Of a stretch of 64,000 nt of DNA, positions 55,201 to 64,000 are shown one piece after another. Position 1 is the first letter of the stretch. Every line of letters begins with the position of its first letter. This stretch comes from Marsupella aquatica (lineage: Eukaryota > Marchantiophyta): the NCBI GenBank assembly GCA_973895155.1, contig OZ316892.1, positions 4,216,001 through 4,280,000 of the forward strand. Reading direction: 5' to 3'. A program made the position numbers and the translations under genes. The notes under the pieces were generated by a model that was not told the origin of the DNA, ran no database searches, and saw nothing but the letters and a program-made list of their open reading frames with translations.

Positions 55201-55390
55201 ACTTCGATGAATCTGCTTTTAGCGGGACGATGGCGATGGCAGATAGCCAAAACTTCTCAACGGCAGTAGTAAACTTAGCAAGGATGATCAAGGCCTTGCA
55301 CCTGGGCAGTGTGCCGCCTTATATCAGGATGGCGTCTGTATGGTTCCGGAATTATATTCCAGGCTTGAGGGGAAGAGATGTGCCTGAACG
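52290..55390 (+). pseudogene. MnmA/TRMU-like tRNA-specific 2-thiouridylase, degraded
   Basis: The family thiolates wobble uridine-34 of Lys/Glu/Gln tRNAs in bacteria and organelles. Recognisable exon pieces lie in the correct order: LRVAVLV...VALRLLCEGGHSCTAF (52293-52407), a piece with KIWSAYPWEEDL (52596-52679), VASGHYARIKR (53335-53422), VEVRKVAMGL with KDSHGICFLDK (53710-53787), [14 protein letters not shown] (53919-54069), VRVGSFNW (54378-54479) and GHGPRFYYCT with GLAPGQCAALYQDGV (55165-55380). Most edges match splice consensus. Defects: the SGGVDSS ATP-pyrophosphatase loop is destroyed by a 1-base deletion and substitutions near 52325, a frameshift near 53950, TAA after TIGQL near 54042, a lost acceptor AG at about 55164 (gcggg instead of gcag), and a frameshift in the last exon. 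The exon for the NPDVLCN region was not found. Homology is strong; loss of function is very likely. Confidence 0.85.
52690..53192 (-). other. unassigned minus-strand frames inside the TRMU-like locus
   Basis: Two overlapping open frames (53192-52941 and 53004-52690) could join by a one-base shift. The products carry aromatic/basic motifs (EWCHVTVYSHLLF, CPDWEPYDRRL) that I cannot assign. They lie exactly where an exon of the 2-thiouridylase is missing, so they may belong to an inserted sequence or may be chance. Confidence 0.25.
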
Positions 55391-56077
55391 TTTCTGCTAG
55401 AGCTTTAGAAGTAGCTGGAGTGTGCAACAGTCCTCAATTTTTGAAGGATCGTAATGGAAGTAAGCATAAGGCAGGTAGAATTGGTACCAGGGGGTAGTGC
55501 AGTTGTTGAATCTGGAGAGGAGAAACGCTCAGGGATCAATTCTAGCAAGAACGGGCCAAGGCTATTAAAATTATTCAAAACACAGGCTTGCAAACTGAGA
55601 AACACACCAAAGAAAGTGATGCAGGTGTGTTTCCTTTCTCTTTGCTGTCAAGACTGTTCTCCTGGTTACGAACTCAATAACCACAATTGTTACTGCTGTG
55701 GAATAGTATGTGATGTCTTGCATTCATAAGAGTGAGTTGAGACAGCCCTGACAGACGAATTGTTTCCAGGATCTGACGACAGATTTAATGCCACGTTTGA
55801 CAGAATTGTAAGTGCGAAGTTGCACTTCTAGTTCCAACACTGGTAGATCCATGATCGTCATAGGAAAGAGTGTTGAAAATGCTTGGGAGCTTGTGTATTG
55901 TAAGGAGAGAGTTTACGTGTACTCCACTTCTTTACTTCCCACTCTCAACTTCATGCAAGTTGGGAATCAGTTGTTCAGGACTCCATCTAAAACTAGGTGA
56001 GTACATCACTCATCAAAACGCCTAGCACAATTCGAAGTTCATTCAAAATTTGAAAAATTCCCCATGCTTGTCTTGCT
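55391..56077. other. intergenic DNA
   Basis: No supportable gene. The 91-codon frame at 55454-55729 has several Cys near its end but no recognisable domain. Confidence 0.45.
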
Positions 56078-56203
56078 CACAAGCTTGATTAAATATCAAA
56101 ACTTTTTGCTACAGGACAAATGAAGCTTATGGTTTCACACCACAAGCTTGATTAAATATCAAAACTTTTTGCTACAGGACAAATGAAGCTTATGGTTTCA
56201 CAC
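56078..56203. repeat. 63-bp tandem duplication
   Basis: cacaagcttgattaaatatc + aaaactttttgctacaggac repeats at 56078 and 56141, nearly identical. Confidence 0.9.
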
Positions 56204-56569
56204 TAAGGAGTAGATCATGAATGGTAGACTTCTATCACATATTATAATATAGATTATTAAAATTATGAATTGGTAGACTTCAAGCATGAATTACAGTATG
56301 GATTACAAGGTTTCCCTGGCTTGGGTTTTGGGCGAGTTGTATGGCCTCTCTGTGGGATTGGCATTGAGTTGTGTAGGTGTTGTACCCACTTGTAAATCCT
56401 ATCTTGCAAGAAATAACTTCTTATGTCTATCCATGGAAGAAAATATTCCTCATTAGATTTCCCAAAATGCACTTTGATCTCACTTGCCTTCTCTCAAAAG
56501 GTATTGTAAATTATCATATAGTCACAAATTATCATATAGTCACATGGAAACAAACATCTAACAATGTTT

Positions 56570-56700
56570 TTTTTTTCAAATAATTTTAAGGAGAAATCTG
56601 TACCTGAAACCCCACAGCAAGGGTAGTCACAACAATTGAACCCAAGATTTATCAGTCTCCACTCAGACTAACTACCACTAAGCCATGCCTCTCTGGGCTT
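56570..56700 (-). mobile_element. tRNA-derived SINE copy 1 with 15-bp target duplication
   Basis: The 15-mer catctaacaatgttt occurs at 56555-56569 and 56701-56715. On minus the element starts gcccagagaggcatgg, with a Pol III box-A-like tggcttagtggtagtta (about 56669-56687) and box-B-like tcttgggttcaatt (about 56633-56646), and ends in an A-rich tail (poly-T on plus). Confidence 0.85.
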
Positions 56701-57363
56701 CATCTAACAATGTTTAATGTGGTTCCCCAAATATTTTTCTTCAAATTTAGATCTTGTAGCAATTTGAGTTCCAGAGTACTATAGTAAGCTGCAATCGCAC
56801 TACTGTAGGTTACAATGAGGAGGAACTATAGCGCAACATTCACTAGCTCTTTACAAACATGGCACATGCAAAAATTAACTTCAACTGGACTATCAGTTTT
56901 CCACCGACATGGTGCATATCATTCCTTCAAACCCTAAATATACCTGTGTGAGCCTCAGCCTATGCCTACTCTTTTAGCATTAGGTTAGAGTAGTAGCTAA
57001 TGGTTTCTACCAAACTTGACACTGAAATGCTAATCGCTTAAACCTGGCTTACCCTAAATTTTGACACAAAAGATGTTCGGAATTTTTCTCTTACACTGGG
57101 TCTCTTGCCTTTGGGATCCTGTCTCCCCGTTTGACCCTTTTTGTTCTTTGGAAGTGTAATAAATCTAATTTGAGGGCCTCTTGAAAACCAAGTGCAACAC
57201 TGGAGAGGATATGGATGGGTTTGGTGGGAGCAAATCAGAAGGTTTGTTTGTCTTGAAATGTTCAAATCTTCAATCGCCAGTAACAGAATTAAATGGTTTT
57301 CTTAATAGTATCCTCCAAACTGGATTGAATTGATACACCTAATTATGAGTATGAATTAGTATT

Positions 57364-57503
57364 TCTTCTTTTTACTTTCAACATTTTAATGAAAAAGTTG
57401 CGAAACCCCACAGAAAGTGAATAGTCAATCACAATATTTGCACTCTAGATCTATGAGTCTCAACTCAAGTGAACTATCACTGAGCCATGCCTCTCTGGGC
57501 ATA
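57364..57503 (-). mobile_element. tRNA-derived SINE copy 2, older
   Basis: Same family as copy 1: on minus gcccagagaggcatggct, box-A-like tggctcagtgatagttc, a decayed box B, then gtggggtttc and an A-rich tail. The likely target duplication is imperfect: aattagtatt (57354-57363) and aattaatatt (57504-57513). Confidence 0.75.
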
Positions 57504-57513
57504 AATTAATATT

Positions 57514-58686
57514 ACTAACAGTGACAAGAGAATAGTGCTTTTTAACAATAATTCATGTGTCCTAAGGCCAGGAATGGTCATGCTTGGGACACCCACCTTC
57601 ATTTCATGGTCAAACACAATTTATTTTTATTTGCATGATTTCGTTTTATTTAGGTACATTAATTCATGAGTGCACCTGACAATTTGCCTTCAATACAATT
57701 AGTGTGATTTTAGGGTTGTAAAACTAATTGCGGCAAAGTGTAGATAGTGTGCTCATCAAATTATATATCTCTGGCGGTAATTGCTGCACATCAAAAAGCA
57801 AAAGCACACGGTGTAAGGATCTACGTAGCAAGTGCCCATAGGTTGAATGGACTTCACATATTACAGTAAACTGGGTTATTCTTTTTTATCACTGAATGTG
57901 GTTCCTTCTACATATCTGGCTGTTCGTTTTTATTTGCAGTACAATAGCCCAAATTATACTGAGTTGGTATGGCCCAGTCTCCACTGAGTAGGTTTGTGTG
58001 CTTCCGTGGGCCTTATTGCCGTTTGATTCAGGTTGGTCTTTGGACAAAGATGCTATTATAAAGATTCTGATGTGACCAATCAGAGCAAACAGGTACACCT
58101 TTGTTTGATTGTTTCCAAGATTAAAGTTTGTGCAACAGTCTTTTTGAATTCCAGTCCTCATCTCTGGAATTTCAAGAACCAATGACCTGAAGCCACGATT
58201 ACATTGTAGAAATTGTTTTTTATTTGTAACACCCCACTTGCCAGATTTGTATTGAAAATCTGTTTGGTACCCATGATACACTTGTTAGAAAACTCTTTGC
58301 AGGGATTTTTTGGGAGGGGAGACCCCCAAACACTTCATGACGAATAGATGTCATGATATTCATGGTGTTTCTTTCGAAAGCACAATTTACTGACTAGAAA
58401 ATTACAATAATAGAACGAAACCAAACAACAGGTAGGTGCAAATCGAGGAAACCAAACACCTTCGCCAACGCATTTCAGTCACCTCAGTCACCTTATAGCG
58501 TGCTCAAGCTCGGGCCGTCTATCGTCGATCTCTGACAGTGGGTGCTAGTGTGACTCCGCAGCGGCTAGCCCCCCTAGAGGACATTCCTGTCCCACTTGCC
58601 GATCTAGTTTCGACACTTGATGTAGACCACTAGCTTGTTTGCCACATTTGCTAGGAATGATGAGGACCTTGGTCCATTTGCGGTAG
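57514..58686. other. intergenic DNA
   Basis: A 130-codon minus frame (58281-57889) has no recognisable motif and I do not call it a gene. Confidence 0.45.
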
Positions 58687-58785
58687 TTTTAGTTCCTCTT
58701 TCTTGGTTTTTAGAGGTTTCCTTTTGCTCACTTCTTTTAGTTCCTCTTTCTTGGTTTTTAGGGTTTCCTTTTGCTCACTTCTTTT
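58687..58785. repeat. 48-bp tandem duplication
   Basis: ttttagttcctctttcttgg + tttttagggtttccttttgc occurs at 58687 and 58735 with one small indel. Confidence 0.85.
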
Positions 58786-59599
58786 GCGTTTGGTTTTGTC
58801 CACTTGGGACCTCTCTTGTTTATTCTTTTGTACTCTATTTGGCCTTTTTCTGTAAAAAGTATGTGTATATTTCAAACACATCCTAGAGATGTTATTTTCC
58901 CAGCTTCTAAGAGATTTGGACATGTTTCCCCCTATCAGAATATGGCATTCATTTGCACGGTGAATTTGGGCGGGGTTTCCGCCCTCCCTTCACTAGGAAA
59001 AACACATCCTGGACAGGGAGGAGACAGTAGTTTTAAGGATGGGAAGAAAGAGCTGAGGCAATACATATATCACATTGCCTAAGCGCCAAACATTGGAGGG
59101 GGTAATAAAAGCCGGTCCATGTGTCATGAAACCGCCTTCCCAGATAGAATAAAAACTCATCTCACACAGGAAAACAATGAAGTCGCCAAACCTTTGAGAT
59201 GGGAATAAAAGGCCGTCCAATGATTATAGTAAAATGTATGCCATTGAGGTAGGGGGAAAAACACATCTCACACGGGAAAAAGAATGAAAGTGCCAAACGT
59301 TTGAGAGGGCAATTAAAGGCAGTCCATGGGTCACACCAAGCTCCCTCTCCAATGGTAGTAGAAGAGAAAATTCGTTTCCCACAAAAAGAATGAAGCGCCA
59401 AACCTTTCAGAAGGTAAGGAGTCCAGTCCAGTCCAGTCCAGTGCCATAGCGACCTGCCTTTCCCGGTATAAAAAGAAAATCATCTCACACGGAAAAAAGA
59501 ATGATGTCAATGATATCACTGTGAAGTTGGACACGGTGTGACCGATCCGGGCAGGGGCAGGGGCAGAGGGAAAAGAACGAGGTGACATTGGGGACTGAA
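58786..59599. other. intergenic DNA with diverged repeats of about 120 bp
   Basis: The phrases tctcacacgggaaaaagaat, gccaaacgtttgagaggg and aggcagtccatgg recur in diverged form around 59090, 59170, 59285 and 59395. A (gtcca)n run lies at 59420-59443. Confidence 0.6.
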
Positions 59600-61760
59600 C
59601 AATATATTCCCTGCTGCATGTGAAACAGTTGAAAACGGGAGCCTGTCACGCCGGGAGGGAGGCAGACAGAATCTACAGTGCGGAAAACAGCGTCAGTGAC
59701 GGGAAATCGAACGACAAGCAGATAAGCATCCTTTCTCTTCCCTTCTTCCTTCCCTTCCACCTTTCAACCTTTCAACGTTCCGCTGCCCGAGCGATTGCAG
59801 GAGTGCGGACTGAGGACCGTGACGAGAAAATACTCCACAGCCGTGAAACGCGCAGAGGATAAGAAGAGCATCTGCAACGACCCTCCTCGTGCTGCTGCCG
59901 CTGTCGGCTAAAACCGAAGCGGCTCGTCGCAAACACATAATTTATCTTATTTCTGCCGCTCCTGCTACCCGCCCGCGTGCCTGCCCTCTGCCCGCTTCTC
60001 ACAAATTTATTTCAGCTCCTTGCCCCCCATCCCTGCAGCCAGCTCCCGCGAGAAAACCGAGGACGCTCTTGGTTCCCCCCTACACTCTCGGTACCTACTT
60101 TTGCCGACGAAATTAACGAAGTAATAATAAAGCAGATCAACACGACAATCATCCGTAAACTACAGTCGTGAAATCAAATCAAACCCCTTCTTTGAGCCCT
60201 CTAATACACCAGAATCGAAATACGAGACAGAGAGACAACGGGCTGCCGGGCGGAAGGGGGAGGCTCAAACCAGACCGGGACCACTGGGGCAGCTGGGCAG
60301 GTCGGTCACAACTGACCGTTTCGTCAGCGGTCAGTCAGTCTCTCTCCGCAGGGGAGAGAGGGAGCAAACAAGCAAGCCAGGGCGATTGGCCAGGACGACG
60401 GGCAGTCGAGCACCGCAGCCGCACAGCGGTACAAGACAGTCGGTCACTCGGTCAGGTCGGCGGAAACCCGTCTTCATCAATGACTGCCATGAGTCTCCTC
60501 TGACGCAACACGACTGGCCTACGGGCACAGCTACTGCCCAACTCATTCAATATTATTTTCGGATACGGTCCGGTGGACTACCCTCCTCCGCGGCTACATC
60601 TAGAGCATCATGTCACTCCATATAAAGCCCCTGCGACAAAAAATTGGGTAGACAAGTGACCAAACATCCCTACTCGCCTCCAGTAGCTCTGTAGCTACCA
60701 CTCTATTGCTACAGTCTCCGATAGTCTGTTGGCGTCGCAAGCAAGCACAGCAGTGAGCTGAGGGAACCTTTTGTATAGTTTACTCAAAGAAAAACCATTA
60801 AAGTAAGGCTTCATGGTACGTTTTTTATTGCACAATACAGCCCTCGTTGACCGTACTTTTGACCTTTTCTGGTGGAATAATGAGTTTAGCAGACGGGAAG
60901 CCACGAAACCGTGTGCAATATCTGGGAGCCAATGACATTAAATAGTATTAATAATTTTCCGTTCTTGAGGACGCCGGATCGGGACCATCGAGGGAGAGAT
61001 GGACGGGCGAGAATGCCCGCTTATTGATGCTTTTTATACTACTGCGCGGTATTAAATGGGTTCACTTTCAAATCTTTAAAAAGGTTGAAAACGGACCCGT
61101 ACCACGGAGGGAGCAATCATTTTCACTCACGGGCATGCGCAAATGAATCATTTTCAGAGTGAGCTGGAGGCGTCGATGCGGGGAATCGGCGGCCCGGGGG
61201 GCATCTCCGCAGCGAGGATGCGTAGAGCCGTGCAGCTCGGCAGACCGCTCTCTGCCGCGAGACTCGGGGGGCCTATGCCCTATAGGCCTATAGTGACTGT
61301 CCTTCCCTGCTGCCCGCCTGCCTCCCCTCGATGGCCGCCACATCATCCATCGCTCCATCTGCCCGTCGGCGCTGCCGGGCCGCCCGGCCGCCCGCCTTCA
61401 GCCACGACAATCCCGCCTCTCTCTCTACCGTATCTCTCTCAAGCTTTTTCTGCGCAAATTTCGCTCGCTCGCTTATGACTCATCGCTGTATCCAAATCTC
61501 GTACTAAACAAGCACTGCTGCCAAAGCCTCTAGCAGTACTCTAGTAGTAGGACTCTCTCTAGCCTCTTCCCCTAGGGTAGAGCATGATTTTGGCTCTCCC
61601 CTGGGGCACCTAACTCCTGCCCGCGGGCAGTCTAGGAAAGTTCTCGCTTCGCGCCTCGACTACCGCCCACCCACGTCTCCGCTCACCTCCGCTCGTTTTC
61701 TCTGCCTCTAACGAAAAGGGTAACAAGGCGCTGTAGAGTGCAGGCAACCCTCCTTAATTA
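59600..61760. other. GC-rich patch, no gene recognised
   Basis: GC content rises relative to the flanks, CpG is frequent, and CT-rich and TATA-like (ccatataaag, 60619) sequences occur. This could be a promoter/first-exon region of an unrecognised gene or LTR remains. No frame has a recognisable domain. Confidence 0.4.
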
Positions 61761-62429
61761 ATAAGTGCGGCACTATGCGAGCCACAGCTGGTTTTTGTAG
61801 GGGTTTCATGAGTGGAATAAAAGGGGTACTCGATCACAAACACATCCCTACTTACTTTATATTACTTTATAGTAGTCTATAATAATAATTCACGACACTG
61901 TTCATGTCTTACTCTGTTGAGTGAACATAAGTCATAATTTGGATAATATAAAATTTCATTGTTCATGTGGTTCTCGGCTGAGTGAAGCCATAGGTCATAA
62001 TTTCAGTTGTAACAATAAATTTTGATATTTAAACTTTGCTAGTGAATAGGAACACTCATGGGGAAGTCTGGGAAGGGCGTTTTCATGTGCATGGGCACGG
62101 GTATTGGATCTAATTGAGAGTCTCAAACCTTCATACTTATGGATGGTGGCTTTTGGCCAGAAACAAATGAATATACCTTGTATCAATTTTGTTGGAGCTG
62201 GCCTTTTCTTTGAAGACTGCTTTTTGTTGGAGCCTCTACTTTGCATTATGGGAGGTCTCCATTCAAATAAAATGGCTTATTCAAGAATCACTGATGATCT
62301 CCTCTCTACCAGCAACCCAGTTGAATTTGAAGCAAGGATTGGATGCAAGGCTTTGGAAGCAAATTCTTCAAATCCTCTTCCATGACTGACTTATGTGGCC
62401 ACCTATACTTAAGTGGGAAAAACTATCTA
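61761..62429. other. intergenic DNA
   Basis: AT-rich sequence, no supportable gene. Confidence 0.45.
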
Positions 62430-62714
62430 GATTCCACCTCTCCATAAAGGCCTTCCCAAGTTTGGCAAAAATCAGCTAGGGTCTTCCATTCACCAGTTTC
62501 CCACCTAGTCACATATTCCATTCACCATGATCTTGTTGTATCATTTAAATCTTGGGAGATAAGTGGTAAAACTTATCTACAGTAGATTCCACCTCTCCAT
62601 AAAGGCCTTGCCAAGTTTGGCAAAAATCAGCTAGGGTCTTCCATTCGCCAGTTTCCCACCTAGTCACATATTCCATTCATCATGATCTTGCTGCATCTTT
62701 AAATCTTGGGAGAT
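62430..62714. repeat. 155-bp tandem duplication
   Basis: Units start gattccacctctccataaag at 62430 and 62585; the second is slightly shorter. Confidence 0.9.
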
Positions 62715-64000
62715 CAAGTCCTCTAAAGCTGATTTGGGACTACAAGATAAAAGGAAAACCTGGCCATTATCCTAAAGCACTAGGGAGATCTAATGGTCAA
62801 ATTAATCTGGAAAATGCTTAGCAATTCTCTTTAACATGAGGTGACATTGGGGACCTTAGCTGAAGAGTTCTATCTACCCATGGTCATTTAAATTTTTTTC
62901 AAGATAAATAGAAAATTCATATGACTTACTGAAAATCTTTGATATATCAATCACAACTCATCAAAAGGTCATTTTCTTTTAACCCCTTTTCACCATTTTC
63001 CTTGTTTGTTTTAAGTGTTAGTTTTCTGTTTTTCATTGTTTTTACATTTCAGGGTTTTAGTTCGTTCTCTTTACCTTGCATCACAAACACAAATAGTCAT
63101 GCGTGGTGTGTCTTGTCTAACTGACCATTCTTGTTTGTGACCAATATTGGGTGTCTCTAATCAAAGCATGAGCTCAATAAAATCCTCTAAACCTTCCTCC
63201 ATGGCCAGCGTGATTATATGGCTAGAGCCTTTTTTGTGGCAAATAATTGCTAGATTCCACCTCTCTTGTCACTTTTAGCAAGAATTTGCTTCATCCTGTG
63301 CTCACTCCTATCCATAGACTCCAATAGCTAGAATCAGGGCGTCATCCATAAATCTGGCGAGATCTAACAGTAAAACTTAAACGACAAAAATTGTATATGG
63401 AAAAGGAGAAAAGTTGGAATTTACCCTGCCATTTCCAGACTTTGATGCAAGGCAGGGAAGGAATGAAACTGTGAGCTTTAGAACTTCAATCTTCAAACCT
63501 TCTGTCAACCCTGGCTTTAGTGGGTACCAGAGTTTTTCAATCCCCAAAATTTGCTAGATTCCACCTCTCTTTGCCACTTGTAGTAAAATTTTGCTAGCTT
63601 TATTTTTTTGTCTTCCATTATCCAGTTTCCCATCAATCCATAGACCCCAATAGCTCAAATCTGGCTGTCATTGTTAAATCTAGGGAGATCTAATGGTCGA
63701 TGTGGATCTAGGAAATTTACATATGGGAAAAGAGTAAACTTTAAAATTCACACTGATTTTTTTGTCTTCCATTAGCCAGAGACCCCAATAATCAAAGTTT
63801 GACTGTTATCATTGGCCGCAAATTAATCTAAAACAATAAGATCAATAAATCCCTAGCCTCTAAAGGACCATCCCACATGTGTACAGCGGTTAAAATACCT
63901 AAACATTCTCCTCCTAGCCCAACGTCTCGTTCATTGTGTATAGCAGAGTCGTGTGATCTTTATTGATAACCCTTTTGCTTTGGAGACCTTTGGTGCTCTT
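62715..64000. repeat. diverged repeats of about 300 bp
   Basis: Diverged copies of the same theme (tagattccacctctct... then ccaatagct.. and gggagatctaatggtc) appear near 62760-62800, 63250-63370, 63555-63710 and 63780. No gene is seen. Confidence 0.6.

Noticed and set aside
57889-58281. 130-codon minus-strand frame
   Set aside because: No recognisable domain, and AT-rich context. Chance cannot be excluded.

Overview
The window reads as nuclear DNA of a land plant. Genes have GT-AG introns, non-coding DNA is AT-rich and repeat-laden, and there are L1-type LINEs with DUF4283/zinc-knuckle ORF1, a tRNA-derived SINE family, a copia-like gag remnant and a plant-type ABCG half-transporter. A non-seed plant (bryophyte, lycophyte or fern) is my guess from the DUF7869 element and the STR-like ABCG gene, but the species cannot be fixed from sequence alone.

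Layout: 0-3.6 kb is AT-rich intergenic DNA with a 36-bp minisatellite and a 248-bp duplication. About 3.6-10.7 kb is a nearly complete L1-type LINE with one in-frame stop in ORF2. 10.75-14.14 kb (minus) is a decayed DUF7869-type transposase gene. About 14.15-34.6 kb is an island marked by a dispersed ~18-bp palindrome, CACGCGAC-nn-GTCGCGTG and variants. It begins with nested repeats and a small Cys/His ORF, passes through two palindrome-bearing tandem arrays (period ~250 and ~189 bp) and a CT-rich simple repeat, and then carries a run of plus-strand coding exons. These encode three F-box-like modules, a ParB/sulfiredoxin-like module followed by a possible degenerate DNA-methyltransferase-like region, a Glu/Ala/Lys/Arg coiled coil, a Ulp1 (C48) SUMO-protease module with its triad intact, and three FCP1/NLI-type HAD modules. 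Most junctions between blocks can be spliced in frame, and most of those introns carry the palindrome, so the run may once have been one giant multidomain gene. It is now interrupted by in-frame stops (mostly TAG), a few frameshifts, and a 3.6-kb mobile element that split the first HAD module and left a 9-10-bp target duplication.

34.6-39 kb is repeat-rich intergenic DNA. 39.04-43.89 kb is a five-exon ABCG half-transporter whose inferred exons sum to 989 codons with no break. 45.5-49.8 kb (minus) holds a copia-like gag remnant and two 5'-truncated LINE insertions with clear target duplications. About 52.3-55.4 kb is a broken MnmA/TRMU-like tRNA 2-thiouridylase gene. 56.5-57.5 kb holds two copies of a tRNA-derived SINE. 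The rest, to 64 kb, is intergenic DNA with tandem duplications and a GC-rich patch near 59.6-61.7 kb.

The ABCG gene is the one clearly intact host gene. The most unusual region is the palindrome-marked island, where a ParB-like protein, ubiquitin/SUMO-pathway modules and phosphatase-like modules lie together with dozens of copies of one palindrome. Most intron boundaries and frame relations below were read by eye and have no transcript support.
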